64,000 nucleotides of DNA from Chloroflexota bacterium. Its GTDB lineage: Bacteria; Chloroflexota; Anaerolineae; Aggregatilineales; Phototrophicaceae. Below the pieces are notes generated by a model. That model worked only from the letters and a program-made list of their open reading frames with translations, made no database searches and was not told where the DNA came from. How positions within the stretch are numbered: position 1 is the stretch's first letter; the number at the start of each line of letters is the position of its first letter. The stretch lies in contig JAPPMO010000037.1 in assembly GCA_028873975.1 (NCBI GenBank), forward strand, positions 22,367 through 86,366. Direction: 5' to 3'. Shown one piece after another: positions 36,929-45,379 of the stretch. The translations under genes were made by a program, and so were the position numbers.

Positions 36929-38746
36929 ATGCTTAAACTGACTGCGATTGTATTGAAGCTTCTGCTGGCTGTTTCCATCGGCTCCGCAGCTTGGGCGCAA
37001 AATCTGGAGAATCCTTACGCGGGGACGCCACAATCGCGGACGGACGACGGCGCCTTTGTCTTGGGCGATACCAGCGCGCGCATGCGCTTCATCGAATTTT
37101 CCGATTTTCTCTGTGGTTTCTGCCAAAACTACGAGCCCGTGGCGGCCGAATTCATCCAGGAATACGTTTTGACCGGCGAGGCGCAATTCGAATACCGCAT
37201 GTTCCCGGTCGTTGACCCTCTTTTGTCTCCGCTTAGCGCAGCCCTTGCGGAATGCGCCGATACCCTGTCTCCGGGTTCATTTTGGCTGGCGCACGACCTG
37301 TTGTTCGGCATCGCTGCTGACGATGGATTCACCGAAGGCTCGACAGTTCGCGTCGCCGAAGAACTCGACCTCGACCATGACGATTTAGTCGATTGCGCCT
37401 CAGCGGCGAAGCAGTATCAAATCGATCAGCACTATGGGCTGGATCTGGGCGTACAGGGTACGCCGTCTCTATTTGTACAGTATGATGGCGCGGCGCCGGT
37501 AGCGATCGCGCACGCCCTGCCGGAACATTTCCCCGCGCTGGTTGAGGCTATTCGTCCGGAGACCTCCAACGCTGTCACGATCGAGGACGGACCATATGCG
37601 GGCCTCAGCACCTTTCGCAGCGCCGACGGCGGTTTCGTCCTGGGCGCCCCGGACGCGCCTCTGGCTATCGTTGCCTTCGAAGATTTCCTCTGCCGGCACT
37701 GTCAATCATACCTTGAGACTGTGCACAGTTTTATAGAGTCTCACGTGCGGGGGGGAATGGCGCAATTCGAGTATCGCTTTTACCCTTTGATCGACCCGCA
37801 ATACTCTGCGCAGACCGCTCAAATCGCTGAATGCGTTGGCCACCTTGACATGCGAAAGTTCTGGGACGGGCATGATTTGCTTTTCGAGATGGCGAAAGAA
37901 CGGGAACTCAGCGCGTATAGCGCCAATGATGTCGCGGAATCGCTTGATCTTGACGCCGCCGCGCTCATAAGCTGTATGGAGCGTTCAATTCAGTTTCTTA
38001 TCGATGTCAGACTGGGACAGGCGCAAGGGGTTACCGGCACACCAGCTATCCGCGCCCGGCGAGACGGCGGCGAGCTCGATGTCATCTTCGCTGGCCAGCA
38101 GGCATTGGATCGAGGCGGGGCGCCTTTGGATCTGCTGGTCGCCCTGGCGGATGGATTGCCCGGGGTCACCGTCGGCTCACCCGAACTTAGCGTTCTGAAT
38201 TCCACCATGTTGCTTGATACCAACTTGTTTGCGGGAGATCCTTGTGGGCCGCCCTGCTGGCAAAACATAAGTCCCGGCAAAACGGATATGGGAGAGGCGC
38301 TGGAGATCTTGAGCGGGCTTGATTCGATCAGCATCACAGAAGCAACTGATGCGGATATTGTATTCGCCTACGAATCCGGCGCCCCTTGCTGCCAAATCGT
38401 CAGCGACGACGGCGGCCTGGTAGCTGGGATAGTGCTGCAACTGACGCCACAAGTCCTCGTCGGAGAACTGATCCAACAATTAGGTGAACCAGAGTACGTG
38501 ACGGGCATGCCCTTTAGCGAAAAAGAATATCTGCTCGTTCTGGTTTATCCGGAAAATTCCGCTTTTCTCTATGCCATGGTCACGGGAGCCGACGGCGTCT
38601 TGGACGAGTTGTCCCCAGTTGTCACGGCGATATATTCTACGGACGAGCGAATGCGTCAAGTGATCAGCACATCGCCATTCGACAATTGGAAAGGCTATCT
38701 GAGCTACAGCCAATATATGGACGGAGAGTTCGACAACAATCCCTAG
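36929..38746 (+). CDS. Secreted protein with two DsbA-like thioredoxin folds and a C-terminal PPCW domain
   Basis: 605 residues from ATG 36929 (GAGG eight bases upstream; the longer frame from 36869 lacks a signal peptide at its end). Signal peptide about 1-23 ending SIGSAAWA. Domain 1 has C62-G-F-C65 (FSDFLCGFCQNYEP) and a cis-Pro loop QGTPS (178-179). Domain 2 has C255-R-H-C258 (FEDFLCRHCQSYLE) and TGTPA (371-372). Both resemble DsbA/DSBA-like thioredoxins acting on extracytoplasmic disulfides. From about 410 a third domain begins with DPCGPPCWQNISPGKT, a motif I associate with Chloroflexota secreted proteins of unknown function. The two repeats suggest internal duplication. It ends four bases from convergent hisE. 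Confidence 0.85.
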   Translation: MLKLTAIVLKLLLAVSIGSAAWAQNLENPYAGTPQSRTDDGAFVLGDTSARMRFIEFSDFLCGFCQNYEPVAAEFIQEYVLTGEAQFEYRMFPVVDPLLSPLSAALAECADTLSPGSFWLAHDLLFGIAADDGFTEGSTVRVAEELDLDHDDLVDCASAAKQYQIDQHYGLDLGVQGTPSLFVQYDGAAPVAIAHALPEHFPALVEAIRPETSNAVTIEDGPYAGLSTFRSADGGFVLGAPDAPLAIVAFEDFLCRHCQSYLETVHSFIESHVRGGMAQFEYRFYPLIDPQYSAQTAQIAECVGHLDMRKFWDGHDLLFEMAKERELSAYSANDVAESLDLDAAALISCMERSIQFLIDVRLGQAQGVTGTPAIRARRDGGELDVIFAGQQALDRGGAPLDLLVALADGLPGVTVGSPELSVLNSTMLLDTNLFAGDPCGPPCWQNISPGKTDMGEALEILSGLDSISITEATDADIVFAYESGAPCCQIVSDDGGLVAGIVLQLTPQVLVGELIQQLGEPEYVTGMPFSEKEYLLVLVYPENSAFLYAMVTGADGVLDELSPVVTAIYSTDERMRQVISTSPFDNWKGYLSYSQYMDGEFDNNP

Positions 38747-38750
38747 CAGC

Positions 38751-39041
38751 TTAATCCCTTGGTCGATGCCGGTTTTGAAGTTCCAGCTCTATATCCTGGA
38801 GGGAAAGGTCCAGTTCCGCCATCAAGACCAATACGTGGTAGAACAGGTCCGCCAGTTCGCTCACTTGTTCTTGCCGGCCTTGTTCTAAAGCGGCGATGAT
38901 GGTCTCCACCGCCTCTTCGCCCACTTTCTGCGCGATCTTGCCGCGACCTTCGTCGAAAAGGCGATTTGTATAGCTTCCCTCGGCTGGATTCAGCTTGCGA
39001 TCGCGGATGATCGCTTCCAACTGCTTGAGCATCTCGCTCAT
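38751..39041 (-). CDS. hisE: Phosphoribosyl-ATP pyrophosphohydrolase
   Basis: Hydrolyses PR-ATP to PR-AMP, histidine step 2. 96 residues, standard for a separate HisE. Motifs: YTNRLFDEGRGKIAQKVGEEAVETIIAAL, cited as KIAQKVGEEAVETIIAA, carries the metal-binding ExxE of the MazG-like fold, and SELADLFYHVLVLMAE the second acidic pair. Last gene of the his operon, 14 bases after hisI. Confidence 0.95.
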   Translation of the reverse strand: MSEMLKQLEAIIRDRKLNPAEGSYTNRLFDEGRGKIAQKVGEEAVETIIAALEQGRQEQVSELADLFYHVLVLMAELDLSLQDIELELQNRHRPRD

Positions 39042-39055
39042 CGTCCTGTCCCCGT

Positions 39056-39415
39056 CTAATATCGCTGCGGCTCGTGAATGAACTGATCAAAACTGCGGTA
39101 GAAACAACTGCGGGCTCCGGTGTGGCAGGCGGGTCCGGCGGGTTTAACCAGGATCAGAAGCGTGTCGGCATCGCAATCGATGCGTATATCAACCACCTGT
39201 TGCGTATTGCTGGAGGTCTCCCCTTTTTGCCACAGGGTCCGGCGGCTGCGGCTCCAAAAGGTCGTCTTCCCGGTATCCAGCGTGGCTTGCAAAGATTGCG
39301 CGTTCATGTAGGCCATCATCAAAACTTCGAGCGTCGACGCGTCTTGCACGATCGCCGGTATCAATCCTCGCTCGTTCCATTGAATCGCTTCCAGAACCCC
39401 GCTTTCAAGAGGCAT
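39056..39415 (-). CDS. hisI: Phosphoribosyl-AMP cyclohydrolase
   Basis: Opens the adenine ring of PR-AMP, histidine step 3. 119 residues. ATG 39415 follows GGGAGGAA and lies inside hisF, overlapping its 3' end by 11 bases. Family motifs: [38 protein letters not shown], and the Zn/Mg site [21 protein letters not shown] with the conserved Cys and Asp residues. HisI and HisE are separate here, not fused. Confidence 0.95.
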   Translation of the reverse strand: MPLESGVLEAIQWNERGLIPAIVQDASTLEVLMMAYMNAQSLQATLDTGKTTFWSRSRRTLWQKGETSSNTQQVVDIRIDCDADTLLILVKPAGPACHTGARSCFYRSFDQFIHEPQRY

Positions 39416-40190
39416 CGGATTCCTCCCAGCCGGACAGCCGAATCGGCAGGCCCTTGTCGTTCAAATACTGCTTTAGCTCGGCGATGCGCATTTCATTGAA
39501 GTGAAATAGCGTCGCCGCCAAAGCCGCGTCCGCGCCGCCTTCTTCCAGCGCTGCGCGGAAATGCTCTTTCCTGCCGGCGCCACCGGACGCGATCACCGGG
39601 ATGGATACCGCCTCCGCTACCGCTTGTGTCATCTCAATATCATATCCGGATTTGGTTCCGTCCTTATCCATACTCGTCAGCAGTATCTCTCCAGCGCCGC
39701 GATCCTCGACCTCTTTCGCCCAGGGAACTGCTTCCTTGTCGGTCGGGATGCGGCCTCCGTTGATGTGAACGAGCCATTTGCCGTCAACTCTGCGGGGGTC
39801 GATCGCCACGACGATGCATTGGCTGCCAAAACCCCAGGCGCCCGATGAGATCAATTCCGGGCTTCGGACAGCGGCGCTATTGATCGAGACTTTGTCGGCG
39901 CCTGCCAACAGAGTCTCGCGTATATCGTCGATGCTGCGAATGCCTCCTCCGACGCAAAAGGGAATGAAGATGCTATCCGCCACTTGTTTGACCATTTCCA
40001 GCCTGGTCTTGCGCGCCTCGTGCGATGCGGTGATATCAAGGAAAACCAACTCGTCAGCGCCTTCTCGATCATAAACGATCGCCTGCTCGACCGGGTCGCC
40101 GGCGTCGCGCAGGTCAATGAAATTGACGCCTTTGACAACGCGCCCGTCCTTCACATCCAGACAAGGTATGATTCGCTTCGCCAACATCAT
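39405..40190 (-). CDS. hisF: Imidazole glycerol phosphate synthase, cyclase subunit
   Basis: Cyclase half of IGP synthase, using ammonia from HisH. 261 residues, (beta/alpha)8 barrel. Catalytic aspartates in [16 protein letters not shown] and [13 protein letters not shown]; phosphate loops [10 protein letters not shown] and [11 protein letters not shown] 40190 follows AAAGGGG at about six bases and overlaps the hisA stop (ATGATG over TGA). Its 3' end overlaps hisI. Intact. Confidence 0.96.
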   Translation of the reverse strand: MMLAKRIIPCLDVKDGRVVKGVNFIDLRDAGDPVEQAIVYDREGADELVFLDITASHEARKTRLEMVKQVADSIFIPFCVGGGIRSIDDIRETLLAGADKVSINSAAVRSPELISSGAWGFGSQCIVVAIDPRRVDGKWLVHINGGRIPTDKEAVPWAKEVEDRGAGEILLTSMDKDGTKSGYDIEMTQAVAEAVSIPVIASGGAGRKEHFRAALEEGGADAALAATLFHFNEMRIAELKQYLNDKGLPIRLSGWEESDAS

Positions 40191-40912
40191 TCAGCCCCTT
40201 TCGCTGCTCGCAGGGCAGCGCACAGCGAGATCTTTTTCTGGTACAGCGCCATGCCGATAATCGCGCCCGCGACGACGCCGCTTGACGCGAGCCGCTTTAT
40301 TTCTCCCGCGCTGCTGACGCCGCCCGACGCGATCACCCGCAGCCCGGTTTCCCGCGCCAAGGCGACCGTATCGTCAATGTTCGCGCCACTTAACATGCCG
40401 TCTCGTTTGACATCGGTATACAGCGCATGCCTGAGGCCCTTTGCATATAACCAACTGCCAAATTCAACCGGCGACTCCGTCGACAATGCCGTCCAGCCAT
40501 GTGTCGTCACCTTGCCGTCTCTTGCATCGAGGGCGACGCAAATAGCGTCGGCGCCAAAGCGCGCTACCGCTTCGACGACCTTGTCAGGCTGCCTGACCGC
40601 CAGCGTTCCCAGGACGACTCGAGCAGCGCCCGCGTCAAGCGCTCCGCCCAGGGCTTTTAAATCGCGCAAGCCGCCGCCAAACTGCAGCTTGACATCAAGC
40701 TTGGCAACGGTTTCCAAGACCCTTATGTTCTCATTGGCCGCGTCAAATGCGCCATCCAAATTGACCATGTGTATCCATTCCGCTCCCTGGTCAATCCAGG
40801 ATTGCGCTGTCGCGGCCGGATCTTCGCTAAAGATCGTTTCTTGACTCAAATCTCCTTCGCGCAGTCGAACGACCTTGCCGTCATGAAGGTCAATTGCCGG
40901 GTAGATTATCAT
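40187..40912 (-). CDS. hisA: ProFAR isomerase
   Basis: Amadori isomerisation of 5'-ProFAR, histidine step 4. 241 residues; barrel homologous to HisF, with catalytic Asp in [15 protein letters not shown] and the second in [13 protein letters not shown]; phosphate loops LQFGGGLRD and [12 protein letters not shown] 40912 has AGGAG seven bases upstream. It follows hisH after an 87-base gap that contains a family B repeat. Confidence 0.95.
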   Translation of the reverse strand: MIIYPAIDLHDGKVVRLREGDLSQETIFSEDPAATAQSWIDQGAEWIHMVNLDGAFDAANENIRVLETVAKLDVKLQFGGGLRDLKALGGALDAGAARVVLGTLAVRQPDKVVEAVARFGADAICVALDARDGKVTTHGWTALSTESPVEFGSWLYAKGLRHALYTDVKRDGMLSGANIDDTVALARETGLRVIASGGVSSAGEIKRLASSGVVAGAIIGMALYQKKISLCAALRAAKGAE

Positions 40913-40933
40913 CGGCTAACTCCTGTTTACGTA

Positions 40934-41016
40934 AACCGCGTCGCCCACGCGGCGAGACGATTTGCTATTTTGCGCAAGCGCGACAGACCTTTTCGCCGGT
41001 TACGCGCCGAGCGGCT
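40934..41016 (-). repeat. Family B 3'-end repeat, copy 4, containing the hisH stop codon
   Basis: On the minus strand AGCCGCTCGGCGCGTAACCG supplies the last codons of hisH (Glu-Pro-Leu-Gly-Ala) and its TAA at 41002-41000. It then continues GCGAAAAGGTCTGTCGCGC and CAAAATAGCAAATCG into the hisH-hisA gap. Because it lies inside an operon, it cannot be a strong terminator here. Confidence 0.65.
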
Positions 41017-41623
41017 CAATTCTCAGAAAATTGTTCAATATCCGCAAGCCATTGACTTGACTTTTCTCGGGATGAAACTGCACGCCATATATGTTGCCGG
41101 ATTGCACAGCCGCGGCGAATTCAAGGCCGTAATCAACCGCGGCAATGATCGCGCTCGGGTCCTGCGGGGCGCAAAAGTAGCTGTGCACAAAGTAGACATG
41201 GCTGCCTTCGTCCAGCTTGTGAAACAGCCCCGAGCGGCCTTTCAAATCAAGCTGGTTCCAACCCATGTGCGGCACCTTGCGATCGGGAAAAGCTGGAAAG
41301 CGTCGCACCCGACCCGGTATGATCCCCAAGCCCTCGTGTTTCCCCATCTCTTCGCCTACATCAAAAAGCATTTGCATGCCGACGCAGATGCCGAGATAAG
41401 GAATGCCGGCGGCAAGCGCATCCAGCAAGGGCGCAACCAGATCGCGCCGGCGCATCTGCTCCATGCCCGCTCCAAAGGCGCCCACGCCCGGCAAGATGAT
41501 CTTGGACGCGCCGTCCAATTCCGAACCATGCTGTACCAGCCGCAGATTATGCGCCTGGAGATGCTTAAGCGCGTGCAATACGCTCCTCAGATTGCCCGCT
41601 CCATAATCGATAACTGCCAGCAT
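41000..41623 (-). CDS. hisH: Imidazole glycerol phosphate synthase, glutamine amidotransferase subunit
   Basis: Class I glutaminase feeding ammonia to HisF. 207 residues. Motifs: VIDYGAGNLRSVLHAL, ILPGVGAFGAGM, nucleophile cysteine in YLGICVGMQMLFD, and the His-Glu pair in GVQFHPEKSQVNG. ATG 41623 follows GGGAG at six bases. First structural gene after the his attenuator. The last five residues are encoded by a family B repeat rather than by conserved sequence, so the C-terminus may have been replaced when the repeat inserted. Confidence 0.95.
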   Translation of the reverse strand: MLAVIDYGAGNLRSVLHALKHLQAHNLRLVQHGSELDGASKIILPGVGAFGAGMEQMRRRDLVAPLLDALAAGIPYLGICVGMQMLFDVGEEMGKHEGLGIIPGRVRRFPAFPDRKVPHMGWNQLDLKGRSGLFHKLDEGSHVYFVHSYFCAPQDPSAIIAAVDYGLEFAAAVQSGNIYGVQFHPEKSQVNGLRILNNFLRIEPLGA

Positions 41624-41640
41624 CCCTATCTCCCAATTTC

Positions 41641-41670
41641 AAAGAAAAAGCCCCGCAAAGGAGCGAGGCC
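41641..41670 (-). terminator. Intrinsic terminator of the his attenuator
   Basis: On the minus strand GCCTCGC (41669-41663) and GCGGGGC (41656-41650) form a seven-pair stem (one G-U) around TCCTTT, followed by five T and then CTTT. It lies 30 bases after the leader stop and about 20 bases before hisH. A terminator at this place only makes sense as a conditional one. Confidence 0.85.
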
Positions 41671-41719
41671 TCAGTGACAGACTAAATGGCGTGAAGCACT
41701 ACGAGTCCTGGGCCGCTCC
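41660..41719 (-). promoter_or_regulatory. Antiterminator pairing of the his attenuator
   Basis: GGAGCG within leader codons Gly-Ala (41719-41714) is complementary to CGCTCC (41665-41660), which includes the 3' part of the terminator's first arm and its loop. The GGAGCG starts 15 bases after the fourth His codon. A ribosome stalled on His leaves it free, while one at the stop codon covers it. Further GGCC/GGCC pairing could extend the helix. Judged by eye, no energies computed. Confidence 0.6.
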
Positions 41720-41776
41720 TGTTCCGGATGGCAAATGATGATGATGGGAAATTGATTTCTTCACGATCATGTCCAT
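41699..41776 (-). CDS. his operon leader peptide
   Basis: A 25-residue frame MDMIVKKSIS-HHHH-LPSGTGAAQDS with four consecutive CAT codons. It starts at ATG 41776 (an in-frame ATG two codons on is possible) and stops at TAG 41699-41701. A weak AGAG precedes it. It lies between a consensus promoter and an intrinsic terminator, upstream of hisHAFIE. This is the expected form of a histidine-sensing leader, comparable in kind to enteric HisL with its run of His codons. Confidence 0.88.
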   Translation of the reverse strand: MDMIVKKSISHHHHLPSGTGAAQDS

Positions 41777-41792
41777 TCGACTCTAGCGCTGG

Positions 41793-41821
41793 ATTATATG
41801 GGGCGCGGTTGATGTTGTCAA
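41793..41821 (-). promoter_or_regulatory. Consensus sigma-70 promoter of the his operon
   Basis: On the minus strand TTGACA (41821-41816), exactly 17 bases, TATAAT (41798-41793): a perfect match in both hexamers. Initiation near 41786 would put the leader ATG only about 10 bases into the transcript. A strong promoter followed by an attenuator is the usual biosynthetic arrangement. Confidence 0.9.
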
Positions 41822-41887
41822 TGAAGAACAACTGGAAATCTTTGGAGTGTTGAATATTGTGGATATGCCAACATCCCAAAGCTATGT

Positions 41888-41980
41888 GGGGGCGACTCGC
41901 TGAGTCACCCAAAACATACTCCTCTTCGCCAGCCAACAAAGAAAAATCTTCGCGCTCTTTGTGCCTTTGTGGTGAAAACC
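41888..41980. repeat. REP-like palindrome and CACAAAG-type repeat
   Basis: GGGCGACTC-GCT-GAGTCACCC (41888-41910) is an imperfect palindrome of the same kind as that at 49053-49075. It is followed by AGAAAAATCTTCGCGCTCTT and TGTGCCTTTGTGGTGAAAAC (41939-41980), the reverse complement of the TTCACCACAAAGACACAAAG repeat at 51705. Confidence 0.6.
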
Positions 41981-42046
41981 TTTACCATCCCCCGTCAAAT
42001 CCAAGCCCAGCAATACCGCGCGGCCAGAGACCGGAATCGCCAACGA

Positions 42047-42075
42047 TTGTCCATAACCGTTGCGAATGCTATAAT
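42047..42075 (+). promoter_or_regulatory. Promoter of the coiled-coil/selB unit
   Basis: TTGTCC (42047-42052), a 17-base spacer and consensus TATAAT (42070-42075), about 50 bases before ATG 42125. Confidence 0.65.
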
Positions 42076-42124
42076 CAAAGCACACCGTCATTCCGCCAGT
42101 CAATTTGACGGGGGAGCAGGCAGG

Positions 42125-43360
42125 ATGCAAATCAATCAAATCGCCAGCATGATCGAGTGGTTGGATGAAGAGCGCCGGCGCGATAAAGCCATTATCGCGG
42201 CGCTGGAAGAGCGCGTCGCGCAGCAAGTCGAGCTTGTCGGTCAGATGCAACGGCGTGTCCAGAGCGTCGAGTCGGACCAAAGCGTCATCAAGCAGGAAAC
42301 GCTGCCCGCCCAAAAAGAACATGACATCATCGATAAACTGCGGCTGGAAATGGCCCAAATGCTGGAAAATGCCGAAGCGCGGCGCCTGACCGCGGAACGC
42401 GAAGCCGAACGCCGCGTCGATTTGCAGCGGGACGCAGTGCAGCGCAGCGTTCGCGATCTCGGTGAGAAAACGGACCGTATCGAAAAGCAGTTGGCCAATA
42501 TCAGCGGACTGCAAAGCGAGGGCGATCGGCTGACAAACGCGATGCGCGTGCTGAACCAGGAAATGGACGATCTGACCAAGAAGCTCGAAGGGCCGGATCG
42601 CCGCCTCACCTTCCTCGAAGAACAGCGGCGCACCGACGCGCGGCGTCTGGCGGAGATCGAAACTGAACTGCCGGAGTACAGGAAATCGGTTGATGGCATC
42701 GCCCCGAAACTGGGCTTAATAGAAGACTTGGCTGTGCGTAACGAACGCCGTATCCAGGACTACAACAGCGTCGACCGGGAACGTAGAGAACAGTTGCAGC
42801 AATTCATCGACCAGCAACAATTGATGACGCAGCAGCGCGACCAGCAAATGGCAGATCTCACCAAGCGCTTTAGCGTGCATGATGCCGAATTGCAGAAAAA
42901 CATCGAACGCTTCGAGATCTGGGCCCAAGCCTACCGGGAGATGAAACGCATCATCGACGATTTCAACCGCATCGGCGACCGGCTGGAACGGCGCATCAAC
43001 GAAGTTGCGGAAATGCAGCGGCTTAGCGAAGAGCGCTTTCGTCAGGAATGGAACGACTGGCGCGACGAGGATCAAAAGCGCTGGAAACAACTAACCCTGT
43101 CCAGCGATGAGGTCTGGCGCAATCACGACCGGGAGTTCGACAGCTTCGTGCATCGGGTCGCTGACATTGAAGTGCTGATCCCCGATGTGCGCGCGAATAT
43201 CGAACGGCTTTGGCAGTTGGAACGCGCCCGCGCCGAATTGTATCGCGAGCGCTACCAAGCCTTGCTCCACGAATACGACAGCAGCGCGTTCAGCGAAGAG
43301 ACCGGCAGCATGCAAAGCGGAGAAAGCCTCCTGGACAGCAGCGCGGTCGGCGGCGGATAA
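42125..43360 (+). CDS. Long coiled-coil protein upstream of selB
   Basis: 411 residues from ATG 42125 (GGGGGAGCAGG upstream). The longer frame from 41969 crosses the promoter and is rejected. Almost the whole chain is charged heptad-type helix rich in Glu, Arg, Gln and Leu (EWLDEERRRDKAIIAALEER; QLQQFIDQQQLMTQQRDQQM), with a less regular tail YDSSAFSEETGSMQSGESLL. No signal peptide, membrane helix or ATPase motifs, so it is not an SMC protein. It ends three bases before selB and shares its promoter. I do not recognise the family. Role unknown; a scaffold or a partner of SelB are guesses. Confidence 0.78.
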   Translation: MQINQIASMIEWLDEERRRDKAIIAALEERVAQQVELVGQMQRRVQSVESDQSVIKQETLPAQKEHDIIDKLRLEMAQMLENAEARRLTAEREAERRVDLQRDAVQRSVRDLGEKTDRIEKQLANISGLQSEGDRLTNAMRVLNQEMDDLTKKLEGPDRRLTFLEEQRRTDARRLAEIETELPEYRKSVDGIAPKLGLIEDLAVRNERRIQDYNSVDRERREQLQQFIDQQQLMTQQRDQQMADLTKRFSVHDAELQKNIERFEIWAQAYREMKRIIDDFNRIGDRLERRINEVAEMQRLSEERFRQEWNDWRDEDQKRWKQLTLSSDEVWRNHDREFDSFVHRVADIEVLIPDVRANIERLWQLERARAELYRERYQALLHEYDSSAFSEETGSMQSGESLLDSSAVGGG

Positions 43361-43363
43361 GAC

Positions 43364-45232
43364 ATGCGGGTCATCGGCACCTCGGGCCACGTCGATCACG
43401 GCAAGTCCACATTGGTAGAAAAACTAAGCGGGATCAATCCAGATCGGCTGGCTGAAGAGCAGAGCCGTCAGATGACGATTGATCTGGGTTTCGCCTGGAT
43501 GAGCCTGGCCAATGGCGAGACGGTTGGCATTGTCGATGTGCCGGGTCATCGCGACTTCATCGAAAATATGCTGGCGGGCGTCGGCGGCATTGACGCGGCG
43601 CTGCTGGTCATCGCCGCCGACGAAGGCATCATGCCACAGACCCGCGAGCATCTCGCCATTCTGCGGCTGCTGGACGTAAAAGACATTATCGTTGTCATCA
43701 GCAAGGTCGACCTGATCGACGACCCGGATTGGATCGAATTGGTCCGCCTGGATATCGAAGAGATTTTCGCGGGGCAGCAAATGCCGGCGCCGCCAGTGGT
43801 CGAAGTCTCCGCCCATAGCGGGCAAGGCTTGGATCAATTGATCAGGACGCTGCAGGGCGTTTTGCAAGGCGCGCCTCAGCGGGTTGATTACGGTCAGCCG
43901 CGTTTGCCGATTGATCGCGTATTCGTTGTCGGCGGCTTCGGCACCGTCGTGACCGGCGCCCTCGCGGGGGGCAGCCTGTCGGTAGGCGACAGCGTCGAGT
44001 TGCAGCCGACCGGGATCGCCGGGCGCATCCGCGGATTGCAAAGCTACAAACAGGCTGTTGAAACCGTGGGACCAGGCAGCCGCGTGGCTGTGAACATCGC
44101 CGGAATCAGCAGCGATCAAGTCCAGCGCGGCGACATGCTGGCCTCCCCGGGGCAGGTCCGCCCCAGCGCCATGGTCGACGCGCAGTTTTTTCAGCTTGCG
44201 GATCTCGACCGCCCACTCGAACACAACGCGGAAGTCAAATTTTTCTGCGGCGCTGCGGAGTCGATGGCCAAGGTACGGCTTCTCGACGCCGAGCAGCTAT
44301 ATCCCGGCGACGAAGGCTGGCTGCAAATCCGCCTGCGCGATGCGCTTCCGCTTGCTCGCGGCGATCGCTATATCTTGCGCTTTCCCTCGCCCGCGGAGAC
44401 CATCGGCGGCGGACTGATCGTCGACGCGCAGCCTCGCCGACGGCTAAAGCGATTCCAGAAAGCAATCATCCAAGACCTGGAATTGCGCTTGCGCGGTACG
44501 CCGGCGGAAAGACTGGCGAGGTCCGCGGAAGGGAAAATGCCCGTTACGCCCAGGGAGTTGCAATCCAGCCTGGGCTATAGCGATGAAGAGATCCAGAATG
44601 CTTTGCGAGAAGCGCTTGAACTTGGCTTGGTCAAGCGGATTGACGAGACACATTTCTGGTCAGCGGATTCATGGCAGAAGCTGGCGGATCGGGCGCTTGC
44701 GCAATTGGGCGCTTTTCACAGCGCGCATCCGCTGCGGCTGGGGATGCCGCGCGCGCAATTGCGCAGTCGGCTTGATGTCAAGCTCAGCCTGCTTGATCAA
44801 TTCGTTGAACGAGATGAGCGGATTGCCCGCGAAGGAAATCTTTTGAGGCTTCACAATCACCAGGTGGTTTTTGACGACGATCAGAACGCCAAGATCGACC
44901 AGCTAATGCGGCTTTTGCAAGAAAGCCCTTATACGCCGCCTTCGATTGACGAGATGAACGACATCGTCGGCGAAGATGTCGCGCGAGCGCTGCTCGATTT
45001 GCGGAGATTGGTCAACGTCAACGACAGGATCGCCTTCGCGAGCGCCGACTACGAATTTATGGTTAGCCAGATTCGGCAAAAGATTCGCGATCATGGCGAG
45101 ATTGACGCCAAGACCTTGCGCGATCAATTCGGCACATCGCGAAAATACGCCATCGCGCTGCTGGAACATCTCGATTCGCTTGGGATCACCCAGCGGGTGG
45201 GCGATGTCCGCAAACGCGGGCGGAATATGTGA
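43364..45232 (+). CDS. selB: Selenocysteine-specific elongation factor SelB
   Basis: GTPase that delivers Sec-tRNA to UGA codons with a SECIS element. 622 residues. G1 GTSGHVDHGKSTLVEKLSG, G3 VDVPGHRDFIENM, SelB-type G4 ISKVDLI. The switch I region reads RQMTIDLGFAWM, where most SelB have RGITIDLGF. Then EF-Tu-like domains 2 and 3 (VFVVGGFGTVVTGALAGG) and a C-terminal set of winged helices (about 390-622, ending ALLEHLDSLGITQRVGD) that would bind SECIS RNA. No selA, selD, tRNA-Sec or UGA-containing selenoprotein was recognised in the window. Read-through of the family is good; a divergent GTPase paralogue is the alternative. Confidence 0.88.
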   Translation: MRVIGTSGHVDHGKSTLVEKLSGINPDRLAEEQSRQMTIDLGFAWMSLANGETVGIVDVPGHRDFIENMLAGVGGIDAALLVIAADEGIMPQTREHLAILRLLDVKDIIVVISKVDLIDDPDWIELVRLDIEEIFAGQQMPAPPVVEVSAHSGQGLDQLIRTLQGVLQGAPQRVDYGQPRLPIDRVFVVGGFGTVVTGALAGGSLSVGDSVELQPTGIAGRIRGLQSYKQAVETVGPGSRVAVNIAGISSDQVQRGDMLASPGQVRPSAMVDAQFFQLADLDRPLEHNAEVKFFCGAAESMAKVRLLDAEQLYPGDEGWLQIRLRDALPLARGDRYILRFPSPAETIGGGLIVDAQPRRRLKRFQKAIIQDLELRLRGTPAERLARSAEGKMPVTPRELQSSLGYSDEEIQNALREALELGLVKRIDETHFWSADSWQKLADRALAQLGAFHSAHPLRLGMPRAQLRSRLDVKLSLLDQFVERDERIAREGNLLRLHNHQVVFDDDQNAKIDQLMRLLQESPYTPPSIDEMNDIVGEDVARALLDLRRLVNVNDRIAFASADYEFMVSQIRQKIRDHGEIDAKTLRDQFGTSRKYAIALLEHLDSLGITQRVGDVRKRGRNM

Positions 45233-45260
45233 GGGTCTTGTTGCCGGGCGGCTTGACCAC

Positions 45261-45346
45261 AGCCGCCCGGCGGCGGCGAATTTGGGCTACCGCGCTCACA
45301 GAAAATAATTAACCTCCTCGGCTACCGCAGATCGCGGTTTATTAGA
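45261..45346 (+). repeat. Family B 3'-end repeat, copy 5
   Basis: Begins AGCCGCCCGGCGGCGGCGAA 28 bases after the selB stop, in the same orientation as selB. It continues TTTGGGCTACCGCGCTCACA, AAAATAATTAACC and CTACCGCAGATCGCGG, aligning with 35961-36050. Confidence 0.65.
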
Positions 45347-45379
45347 AAAGAGACACGAAGGACAGAAAGTTTATTGTAG

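Noticed and set aside
41969-42124. Longer start for the coiled-coil gene
   Set aside because: It crosses a repeat and the TTGTCC/TATAAT promoter at 42047-42075.
42125-43360. SMC or RecN-type ATPase
   Set aside because: No Walker A, signature or Walker B motif; only coiled coil.
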